From: Eucommia ulmoides | Taxonomy: Eukaryota > Streptophyta > Magnoliopsida > Garryales > Eucommiaceae | Direction of reading: 5' to 3' | NCBI GenBank assembly: GCA_016647705.1 | Contig: CM028328.1 | Span: forward strand, 49,213,647 to 49,277,646 | Length of the DNA stretch: 64,000 bases | Part shown: in pieces, positions 55,696 through 64,000 of the stretch | How the letters are laid out: each line of letters begins with the position of its first letter | Numbering within the stretch: the first letter of the stretch is position 1 | The notes under the pieces: model-generated | What the model saw: the letters and a program-made list of their open reading frames with translations, nothing else | Databases searched by the model: none | What the model was told of the DNA's origin: nothing | Made by a program: the position numbers and the translations under genes

Positions 55696-57969
55696 TTTTT
55701 ATCCTAAGATTTTGATGAACAATTAAATGTTGATATTTTTTGTGCAACTAACAGATTTGTTGAGTGTTTCAATTTATAACTTCCATTGAAGATGTTATCA
55801 TGAAGAAGTTGAGATGAATGTTAAATAGATGCTAAAGAGATTAACAAAGATGATGGATATGTAGAGACCGATAATCTTGAAGAACCTAAGGGAAAATAAC
55901 TCAGGTTAAATTTTTACTCTTAATGTATCCCGTTTTGGATCACACACGACACAAAATATTTTTACAACTAGATGTGTTTTTAATAGGATCCTAATTAACT
56001 AACATATTTGCTCCTATGTGTAATTGAAAAAGTAACATTAATTTAAGAAATATAATTAATTAAAATTTAATTTAAGAATTTAGTGGAGTTAATCGTGAAA
56101 AAATTGGTTAAAGGGGCAAAAACGTCGAAGAAATTTAGTAAAAAATTATTTAAGGAGAGAAGTTCATGTAGGATCGGTCAACCGATGAGAAGGAGCTGGG
56201 AAAATGATTCAGACTTTAAATTGCTCGGTCGATAGGTAGGTTGACGGCTAAAATATGAACTCTCTGAATCAATAGGTCAATAGGGCGGTCGACTTATGAA
56301 AGTCTCTGAATCTTCCGATCGACAAAAACATAAGGGGCTGTCGACTTATGGGTGAACAGTTTTTGGCTTGGGCTACATCTTGAATCGGGCGGTCAACCGA
56401 TGGGTGTTAGTCGGTTAACCGATGGCTAGTTTTAGGATTTGATGATTTCATAATTTTGATCCAAAAAGTAGCCATTACTAGCCATTTTATGGTTAGGATA
56501 TGCTAGATATCTTAGGGATCTGATAGATTTTGAGATATATAGTTAATATTTTAATATCCCTATAGATATGGTTCAAGTATTTTGGATATTTCTCAATTTG
56601 GTTTATGAAATTTTTTCTATCCTATCTAATTAAGTTTGAGTAAAAGTTTGAGGGACTAAATTGGATATTTTAAAAGATATAATTAATTGAATTATACCAG
56701 GATTGAGTCTTTATGATATAAGGAGTCTATTGGAATAATTATTTGTCATGAAATATGGGAACTAGCCGTTAGAGAACTTGTTTTAATCTCATATAAATAG
56801 ACCTGCGTTTTTTAGGTTCCAATAATGCCAATCATTCAATTCTAAAAAGCTATTCAGTTCTAGTGCTTTCTAAGAATGATCATTCTGAGATTATACTAAG
56901 AGTATTGTGAGAATGTTCTTGAGATTTATTCTTGAGAAATTTTGGAGTGGATTATTGCTGATTGCTGACTTGAAGTTTCATTACTTATCATTATTTATTT
57001 GTTGGATTCTTTGTGAGATCGTTCCAAGTTATTTGATGTTAATTTTTATTTGATATTATTATCTATTACTTGAAAATTTTATCTTTGAAATCGTTTTCTT
57101 GAATTTTAAATTGGAAATTATTTTTTTGAAACGGTTTCTTGAGAAAACCTGATTACGTGTTAAATTGTTTGCTACCTATTTTTGTTTAAAATCAGATTTT
57201 AAAATTCTTGCTATATTTCTATCACTAGTATTGGGACATTAATTGGGTTCAAATTTATCTAGGGTAGTAGAAGTTTCGAGTGAGAAAATCACTTATCAAT
57301 TTTGTAATTGGTGAGTTGAGTGTCAGATTAGATACTATTGGGAGTGTCTAATCAAGGGGTAGCTGGTTTCAATCTCTTCGAGTAAAGAAATTGAGGTTTT
57401 AATATTTACCTAGAGTATAAAAAGATTAGGTGTTAATTCTTCCTTAATAGAGTTAATTTGGGAGTCAATTTGTAACGGTTCAATCCTTACTTGGTTCAAT
57501 CTTTATCGGGTATAATTGGTGTGAGGTTTAATTCTTCGCCTAAACATAAAAGAATTAGATTAATATTTAGCCTGTGAAAAAGATAGGGTTATTCTTGAGC
57601 CTGTGAAAAGGAATTGTAATTGTTGATTATGAGCTTGCAAAAAGAATCATTTCGTAAGGGTTTGGTTCCTACCTGGTTAAAAGAATCATAGTGATTAGTG
57701 GTTATGACTCTCCGTGGAGCTCAAGGGACTGGATTAGCCAAGAATACTTTGGTGAACCAGTATAAATTTCTTATGTGTTGTTTTATTTACTTTATTTATA
57801 TTTTATTCTTTGATATGCACCTAGTTGATAATACTTATTTACTGCTATAAAGATAATAATTAATTTAGAGTAAAAATTAATTATTTGATTTTTTGAAGTA
57901 TTATTATTCGGATTAATATTTTATTACTATCTAATTCACCTCCATCTTGGGTAGCTTACTGGGCCAACA
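55696..57969 (+). repeat. SirA 3' LTR (2274 bp)
   Basis: It begins TTTTTATCCTAAGATTTTGATG (TG lost) and ends TTACTGGGCCAACA, then the TATCA duplication. TATA box at 56792-56799; palindrome array 56170-56425. Confidence 0.93.
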
Positions 57970-58637
57970 TATCATTTTGCATTAGCATATTTAAATTAAA
58001 GCCTTTAGTTTTTTAGGTCGCTTTTGTAAAAAAAAAAAATTGAATTCATATAATTCTAGTTTTGAATTCATATTTTCATACTTATTCACCTATTTTAGTT
58101 TGCCCATTAAATTAAAAAAATCTATTGGAAACATACATAAAACCATCTCTCGAGAACCATCCTCGTCGAATCCTTAATATTTAATAAGAGATCATATTGG
58201 GAGAACATTCCAAAAAATACAAAAACTTGTCCCATTTTATTTTTAAAAAATATCAAAAATATTTCATAAGAAGGAAAAAATTTCAAAATAAAATAAAATG
58301 TTCAGACTTAAATTAATTGGATATAAGGTACAATTTTGGATAGGCATCTTGGGGTGCCTAATACCTTCCTTGAGCATAACCGACCCTTGAGCCTTTAAAT
58401 GAATATTTGGTTTGACCATGTTTTTTTTGGAGTCAATTTACTTAGGCCATTTAAATTTGTTTTCTAAAATTTAGTGACTTAGCACACCATTTAAATACAA
58501 TACTAGGTGGTGACTCCTTATTTTTAAAAACGGCCTAAGTATTTTTTTTTGAGAAATTGGCACTTTAAAAAATCCCTTCTTTTTTACGTATTACTGTTTT
58601 ATATCATTTTCCTTTCAGAAAATTGGGGTGCATTAGC

Positions 58638-58655
58638 TGGCGACTACGCTGGGGA
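58638..58655 (+). promoter_or_regulatory. TatB primer-binding site (tRNA-Arg type)
   Basis: TGGCGACTACGCTGGGGA, two bases after the LTR end; same class as TatA (8715). Confidence 0.85.
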
Positions 58656-59020
58656 TAATTAGAGTGTCGAGCCTAATATGTCCATATAAGTCCAACTAAT
58701 CCATGTCTGAATGTTAAGTTTTATTTTGTTATCTTTTCCTTCCATTTTTAAATAAGTTGTGAAGTTTTTTTTCTTCTTTTATTTCCTTTCTCTCAGGCCC
58801 TTATATTGTTATAAACCCTCCGACACAAATACAGTCGTCTTGTATCTATATTGTCCCCTCGGGATTCTATGGTACAAGATGTGAAAGGGGGTTTCTTATT
58901 TGATGGGTTGATGATGTCTTAGGAAGTTCTAAAAACCAAACGAGTTTAAAGTTTCCAATATCAATGTGAATTAAGTAAAGAAAGAATTTTCAAACTTGAA
59001 TGAGTTTTAAGACTACTTAC
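58656..59020 (+). other. TatB leader, cut by AthB
   Basis: Untranslated start of the TatB interior; no gene seen. It ends at the TGATAAAT start of the AthB LTR. The target duplication of AthB cannot be tested because its right end is outside the window. Confidence 0.6.
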
Positions 59021-59204
59021 TGATAAATTGATATTTATCCATTTATTCTCTATTAAATTTTATTGTTTTTGAGCGTTCTATTACTGTTTTTATATTTTTT
59101 TTTCATTGTTTTTTGTAGGTAAACTGATTTGGGTGGAATCGGGAGCAAATCAAGAAAATCGGTGGAGATTCGGTGAAGAAATGATGAAGAACGAAGAAAG
59201 CGTC

Positions 59205-59340
59205 GAAGCTGCCCAGACGGAGCTATAACAGTGCGCTGCAACGCGTCCTTATTTGGGTCACTAACTTGCAGCACGCTCCAACGCATTGCAGCGCCCCTAG
59301 TTTCCCTGCCCATTCTGTTCCTTATGCGCTTCAACGCTAT
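59205..59340. promoter_or_regulatory. GCGCTGCAACGC-type words upstream of the AthB TATA box
   Basis: GTGCGCTGCAACGCG (59232), TTGCAGCACGCTCCAACGC (59266), GCATTGCAGCGC (59284) and ATGCGCTTCAACGC (59323) are variants of one palindromic theme, ending about 50 bp upstream of TATAAATA at 59391. Confidence 0.55.
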
Positions 59341-59390
59341 TTCATCTTTGATAGCGTTTTTCAGCCATTTTTAGGGTTTTAAAGAAGGTC

Positions 59391-59398
59391 TATAAATA
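59391..59398 (+). promoter_or_regulatory. TATA box of AthB LTR
   Basis: GGTCTATAAATAGAAAGTG; typical position upstream of R. Confidence 0.72.
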
Positions 59399-60334
59399 GA
59401 AAGTGATAGCTATTTTGCAAGTGACGTTTGTGGGGGAGCTCATTTTCAAACAAAATCAAGGAGGCCACCATTAAAGATAGAGAAGCAACTTAGAGCGATT
59501 TTTGTAGAAGTGGATTCATTCCACATATCAGATTTGGATCTCTATCCTCTCAATATATCTCTCATTTTTAGATCTTTTCTTGTTGTTTGATTATGTATTC
59601 TTTATTTGTTGTTGTTTATTTAGAAATAACAATGTATAACTAAACTTCTCTTATCTTGGGGTTAATGTAGTTCATTAGTACTATGTTCGATTGAATTTAT
59701 GCTTTGCTTATGGGTATTCATCTCTATTCAATTGTGTTTATTTTTTATTACTTTTATTGTATGCTTGTATATGGTATTATGGTTGATTTGAGAATACGGG
59801 GTTTGACGCTTGGGAGAGGTAACCTCGAATTCAGACTAAGATTAACCACAACACAAGTTCTAATATATTGGGAGATTATTAAAACTTGTGCAATCCATAA
59901 GATTGGGGCGAGACACATGTAATCACCTAAACTCTTGATAGGGATATCGATTTCGAAATGATTACATATTTATTTAGTTTACACTCGGGAAAGGTAGTAA
60001 GAAAGCTTTAGAAATCTTGATTGTTGAATTGGGAAATAACCATTAGTGTAAACTAGAATAAATCAAGCAAACATACGAGTAAACAAAGTTAATCCCTAGA
60101 TAATCCATTTCCATTGAATTTATTCTAATTCTTATAATTTGATTTCTTTTAATTTTTTAAACACCATTCAAATCATCGATCATCTAGATAAAATTGAGTT
60201 AGTCTAATAGTGATACTTAGCTTGTTCTAACGATAATCCCAGTGGATGATATTTGATTTTCGGATCACTTTATTACTTGTCGACCTCATGCATGTGCAAG
60301 CATTCCTAGCGCAAAATATATCGCATGAAGTTTT

Positions 60335-60352
60335 TGGCGCCATTGTCGGGGA
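60335..60352 (+). promoter_or_regulatory. AthB primer-binding site (tRNA-Asp)
   Basis: TGGCGCCATTGTCGGGGA, two mismatches to the tRNA-Asp complement, six bases past the LTR end. Confidence 0.88.
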
Positions 60353-60469
60353 TTTAAAGTTAGAAATCAAGTTTCTATTACTACCAAGTAACTCAATATT
60401 AATTTAGAGACTCTTGTTTTATTTGTTTTTATTTAATATTTTTTCATTGGTTGTGGTGATTGACAGTGT
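60353..60469 (+). other. AthB short leader
   Basis: T-rich leader between PBS and the first gag ATG; nothing further recognised. Confidence 0.5.
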
Positions 60470-60721
60470 ATGCGACGTAGCCGTAGCAAGGAATTTCTTG
60501 CTCTTGATATAGAAATGGAACTCACATTAAGGAGACTAAAGAGAGAAAGGAGAAATCAAGCTCAGGAAATGGCCGATAGTGGTAATGACCATGTACCACA
60601 ACAACTTCCAGTACATCAAGCACTACCGTAACGACTACCAGAACCTGAGATTCAACAATAGCCGGTCCTTCGGGATTACTACAGACCCGTTGTGTTTAAC
60701 AACTATTCATGGATTCGGAGA
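60470..60721 (+). pseudogene. Athila gag N-terminus (AthB), truncated by DelX-3
   Basis: ATG at 60470 opens MRRSRSKEFLALDIEMELTL, a charged stretch (RRLKRERRNQAQEMADSGND), then after stops at 60629 and 60659 VLRDYYRPVVFNNYSWI. The LRDY..P.V..NYS signature identifies the start of Athila gag. DelX-3 begins at 60722, so the rest of gag is displaced beyond the window. Confidence 0.8.
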
Positions 60722-62191
60722 TGTACGCTGAGGTTTTTAAGATCATGTTTGACTCACTTGTAAGTGCATGAGGTTAAGTTTTAGTATAATGGATCTTTAA
60801 GATCGGATATCGTTCTACTGGGAAAGTGTTTGAATAATTGAATACCGTAATTTGTATAGTCTTATATTATCCCAACGGTTCAAGAAATATTTTAAATTAA
60901 ACTAATTAAAAACTAAGTAAAACTAAAAACTATTGTGTTAGTTCTAATTAAGTCGATTACCTAGGAATTGATTTCATTCACTTAATATATGTTGTTCGTT
61001 TACTTAATAATAATGGTGTTTTATCCTATCTGACAATCTATGTATCTTAAACTCATTCACTCCCTTTCCCGAGTGTTTAGTGAATGAATATATGACTTCA
61101 CGTTGACACCAAAGTCCCTCTCGAACATCTTTTCGAAAACATAGTCACATGAGTCTTGATCCAACATCATGGATTGTACACTTTCTAACACCCTCTGGGG
61201 TCATTAGAACGTCACGATGTGTTTACCCTAATCCTAATCCAGGGTTACCTCTCCCGAGTATCAAACCCCTTATTCTCAAAATCAACGCTAATACCTTAAC
61301 AAGCATATTAAAATTGTAATAGAACGGTGACCACAATCGGATTTGGACAAACAACCATTAAAGAAACATATATTCAACTAAACTTGTATTTATATGAACT
61401 ACATCTATCCCTAGATAATATTTATCTAACCTACCATGTTCTTAGCCATTGAAACTATAAAACAAGAGGGATTCAACATCATTCACAATAAAACGTTAAG
61501 TTACAAAGGTAGAAACAAAGAAAGAAATATCAAATCTTAAAGTGGAATGGTCTATTGTCACCAAAGATCGATCCGTTAATGTTTCCTCTTCTCTGATATG
61601 TGAATATCCTTTTTGAGCTCTTCAAGAATAGCCAAAGATCACTCTCTAATGTTAGGGATGTTAGCCTAAGGTTAGGAACCACCCTTAACAAATGAAGGAG
61701 AAAAAGGATTAAATAGAAGGTTTCAAAATATCTAAAAATTAGATATTTTCTGCACAGAGTCACTGTCGCGGCGGCGAAAATCACCGCTGTGGTGGTAAGT
61801 AAGTTGGTTAAGGCAGTGGCAGACCGCTGCGGCGGTGAGCTAAAATCTAAACTCTCTGAACTTTCATTGCCTAGGCGGTGAGACTGGCTTTTGGTTCACT
61901 GCACTTTTATCACCTTGGTGACCGTTGTGGAGGTGTTGTTTCCACAATCTTTCCTGCATCTCCACCGCCTCAGCAGTGACCTGACCACCGCGATGGTGGG
62001 ACTGTTGTCCTGAAACCTTGCTTTTTCACCATTTCTTCACTGTTTCTCTACTACTTCGCTCGTTTACTACCTTTTTATGTCCCTACACCTGTTTTACTTA
62101 AAAACAAACTAAAACGCAATTAAATATTACTAATACACTCGGAAACTACCAAATTTGGCTTTAGAAGTAGATAAGTAAATTACACCTATAA
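60722..62191 (-). repeat. DelX-3 3' LTR (about 1470 bp)
   Basis: The minus strand starts near TATAGGTGTAATTTACTTATC (terminal hairpin degraded) and ends CCTCAGCGTACA at 60722. The U3 half-site array lies at 61760-61995. Confidence 0.82.
61760..61995. promoter_or_regulatory. CACCG-N6-CGGTG array in DelX-3 U3
   Basis: CACCG CTGTGG TGGTA (about 61782-61797), GACCG CTGCGG CGGTG (61822-61837), TTGCCTAGGCGGTG (61868-61881), GACCG TTGTGG AGGTG (61920-61935), CACCG CCTCAG CAGTG (61963-61978) and CACCG CGATGG TGGGA (61986 onward). The 6-nt gap is constant. Confidence 0.65.
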
Positions 62192-63849
62192 AATACCCCC
62201 AAACTCGGAATTTTGCTAGTCCTCGAGCAAAACAAGCTAACACTAAATTAAACTAACTATACTAACTAACTAACTACTAAAAATGAACAAACTTTAACAA
62301 CGAAGAAGTAAATGCAGGCGAGTTTCAAGTTCAATCGAAGAAACCAAGTTGTTCCTCCCTCAATAGCCCTTAATCTGATCAAGTTCGGGAAATAACACAC
62401 ACCAAGTGGTGTTCTATAATTTCAACACTCAATATCAATAAAAACCATTCTAGATCTATTTAAAGTGTGTGTGAGAACTCAAGTACATAACTATCCAAAC
62501 ACCAGATTGGATTATTCAATAGCTAAGCTCATGAGTTAAACCTTAAAGGATTCAGGAAAACCATACGCTTGATTGGGTTCAACTATCCACTAATGTAGGT
62601 TCGAACATTCACAGAGATCAATGGGGCTTGGTTTGGCTTTGGAGAACGACCAAGGGTATCGTAGGAATAGAAAATAGAAAATTGTTAAAGTTTAACGATA
62701 CCCGAGGCACAAATGCTTGTCACTATCTTTCTCTCGTAACCCAACACATTTAAGATACAATCTTGAACAAGAATTTAAGAACTTTGTATTCACTTGTCGA
62801 AAGTAATGAAAATAAAAACTATATTCACATGGTTTTTGTTTTTTAGTAAAATAACACACCCCCAAACTTATTAGAATTTGTACAATTCTAGGCGCGTGTA
62901 AATAGAATTCAAAGATTGACAAGTGAATACACTAATACAAAACCAATAAAAATTCATCCGAAACTTGACCGCTCACTTCAAGTAGTATAAACTAATGCTA
63001 ACTTAATTTTACTCAATTTGAAACTTAGGCTTAGCAATAATGGTTTGGAAAAATTTAATTGGATAGAGTATTGATACGTGTTCAGAATTGAAAAGATTAT
63101 CAGCTTCGACATGGGAATGAGGGATAAAATTTTCAGGTTAGCTACAAAGGTTCAAACGAAAAAATTGAAGGCCTAAATTACTCCTCTGGAATTACCTTAC
63201 CTAGGATTCCGCCTCAAGTTTCCCCCAAATCAAGTTCTAGATTCCTCATTTTTGTTATGAACTTATTACTGAATAATCGGCGTCAAATCGTTCAAATAAT
63301 TGTAGACTGAGTCTATATGATCATGTGATTTAAGATCAAAATAATTTTTACCTAATCGACATGCTAAGCACACAAAACACACATGAATGGCATCACCCCC
63401 GACCTCGATATACAATTAGGGGATAATTTTCATCATTGCGAAATAGCCCAGACGAACTCAACAACTCAAAATGAAAATACGACTTCATACATAAAAATTT
63501 CTACATTAACTCTAAATACTAACATACATACACTAACTAAGCATTTAACATGCAAAACCAAGGAATTTTAAATAAAACTTAACTATATGATTAAAGTCTA
63601 CAATATATATTTAAACTTCTATAAAGTATAAAATTAACATACATAAACATCCTAGTACAATACATCAAAAAATTGTTCATTCTTCTTCTACCAAAAATAA
63701 AAATAAAAATAGATGAACATCCCCCCAAACTTAAACGAGGCAGTGTCCACATTCACTGAGCAACCAACCCAATAATAGCATATACCATTCATGTGAAAAT
63801 ATTGGGTTGGAACACATACCTAGGAGATAAGACGTGGAAGTCTCACCTC
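62192..63849 (-). other. DelX-3 interior, noncoding
   Basis: No protein domain. G-rich tracts on the minus strand lie at the PPT (62196-62204), near 62857-62864 and near 63721-63727, matching three such tracts in DelX-1. A donor-like TCCTAG|GTATGT on the minus strand near 63818-63825 parallels the CCCAG|GTAAGT in DelX-1. Confidence 0.65.
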
Positions 63850-63999
63850 CTATTGTCCACCTGGGGGAGCGTCATTGCCACTATTATCACGTGGGAATAG
63901 AAATTGTGGCGGTTGCAAAAGGTGGAGTAGCACATGCGACATAGGCGGATAAGCACTCATGTCAATGCCGAAGCGCTCGCACATGAGCCGATAAATTTG
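63850..63999 (-). CDS. C-terminal end of an unidentified ORF in DelX-3
   Basis: On the minus strand an open frame enters from the window edge: IYRLMCERFGIDMSAYPPM, SHVLLHLLQPPQFLFPRD and NSGNDAPPGGQ then TAG at 63850-63852. It is Pro/Gln-rich at the end and about 49 codons are visible. It may be the end of an Athila downstream (env-like) ORF, since it lies just before the 3' noncoding region, but I do not recognise the sequence. The donor-like GTATGT follows about 25 bp after the stop. Confidence 0.4.
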   Translation of the reverse strand, partial: QIYRLMCERFGIDMSAYPPMSHVLLHLLQPPQFLFPRDNSGNDAPPGGQ

Positions 64000-64000
64000 A

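Larger units (their letters stand above)
48415..57969 (+). mobile_element. SirA: complete SIRE-type Ty1/copia element
   Basis: LTRs 48415-50719 and 55696-57969 enclose gag, protease, integrase, RT and RNase H in copia order, with a TATCA target duplication at 48410-48414 and 57970-57974 (perfect). Total length is 9555 bp. LTR divergence is about 11% over 138 bp by eye. It is inserted in the TatB LTR. Long LTRs (2.3 kb), THEGT gag words, two zinc knuckles and a GGGGGAGAT purine tract are SIRE/Maximus features. No env-like ORF is seen. Confidence 0.95.
46539..58635 (+). repeat. TatB 5' LTR, split by SirA
   Basis: It starts TGGTAGACACGGCATTTTGAC, and after the SirA insertion ends GGGGTGCATTA (CA mutated to TA) two bases before a tRNA-Arg PBS. 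Without SirA the LTR is about 2.5 kb (46539-48414 plus 57975-58635). U3 holds GA-rich repeats with GTGGGCCC words (46741-47100). TATAAATA is at 47303-47310. The rest of TatB and its other LTR are off the window or hidden behind AthB. Confidence 0.82.
59021..60328 (+). repeat. AthB 5' LTR (about 1308 bp), Athila-like
   Basis: It starts TGATAAATTGATATTTATCC with a terminal hairpin (GATAAAT/ATTTATC, 59022-59028 and 59033-59039). It contains GC-rich palindrome words (59205-59340) and TATAAATA (59391-59398). It ends before AGTTTTTGGCGCC. The LTR head and tail resemble the solo LTR at 36231-37916. Confidence 0.82.
60722..64000 (-). mobile_element. DelX-3: third DelX/Athila-family element, partial
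   Basis: Minus orientation. Its 3' LTR is 60722-62191, PPT (CGAGTTTGGGGG) abuts at about 62196-62208, and the interior runs off the window. The LTR tail (TGTACGCTGAGG on plus) matches DelX-2, and much of the interior aligns with DelX-1 (24117-25620). Whether it carries pol is unknown; an ORF end is visible at 63850-63999. Confidence 0.85.

Noticed and set aside
59053-59334. 93-residue minus-strand ORF
   Set aside because: Lies in the AthB LTR U3, across the palindrome words; not a gene.
1-64000. Host protein-coding genes, tRNA or rRNA genes
   Set aside because: Every recognisable domain is retrotransposon gag or pol; the PBS sites are tRNA complements, not tRNA genes, and no cloverleaf was found.

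Overview
This window looks like repeat-dense heterochromatin from a flowering plant, probably pericentromeric or intergenic DNA of a large genome. I found no host gene, tRNA or rRNA. Nearly every recognisable stretch belongs to LTR retrotransposons of the plant Ty1/copia and Ty3/gypsy lineages (SIRE, Tat/Ogre-Retand, Athila), stacked inside one another and decayed by stop codons and frameshifts. The species cannot be named from the sequence. Element names used below (CopA, CopB, TatA, TatB, TatC, AthA, AthB, SirA, DelX-1 to -3) are my own labels.

Layout. 1-1385: minus-strand copia fragment CopA (protease, integrase). 1386-1850: about three copies of a 157-bp tandem repeat. 2390-5262: minus-strand copia CopB (probable 3' LTR, RNase H, RT). 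CopB is split by the giant plus-strand Tat element TatA (5263-43574), and its integrase resumes at 43575-44187. TatA has about 3.4-kb LTRs, a tRNA-Arg-type PBS, gag, protease, RT, RNase H, a second RNase H, integrase and a long 3' UTR full of tandem repeats. Inside the TatA 3' UTR lie: AthA (minus-strand Athila, 18244-33129), which itself carries DelX-1 (22453-27760, an LTR element with no gag or pol); a Harbinger-like MITE (34979-35911); and an Athila-type solo LTR (36231-37916). A DelX solo LTR (41644-43007) sits in the TatA 3' LTR.

44188-46538 is the 3' end of a minus-strand Tat element, TatC. A further plus-strand Tat, TatB, starts at 46539. Its 5' LTR (to 58635) is split by a complete SIRE-type copia element, SirA (48415-57969), with a perfect 5-bp target duplication. 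After the TatB PBS, a plus-strand Athila (AthB, LTR from 59021) begins. It is cut in its gag by DelX-3 (60722 to the window end).

The main points beyond annotation are these. (1) Five LTR families (six counting the AthB-like solo LTR) each carry family-specific short palindromes upstream of the TATA box. In DelX these resolve to CACCG-N6-CGGTG inverted half-sites kept across three copies. (2) A 10-bp-arm, 15-nt-loop hairpin abuts the polypurine tract in both TatA and TatC. (3) A hairpin at the LTR 5' terminus covaries between DelX and AthB. (4) DelX-1 is flanked by a 110-bp host duplication instead of a 5-bp TSD and looks older than its host, which suggests recombination between two Athila copies. 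(5) DelX-1 keeps an Athila post-integrase motif although gag-pol is gone, so it is a deletion derivative of Athila.
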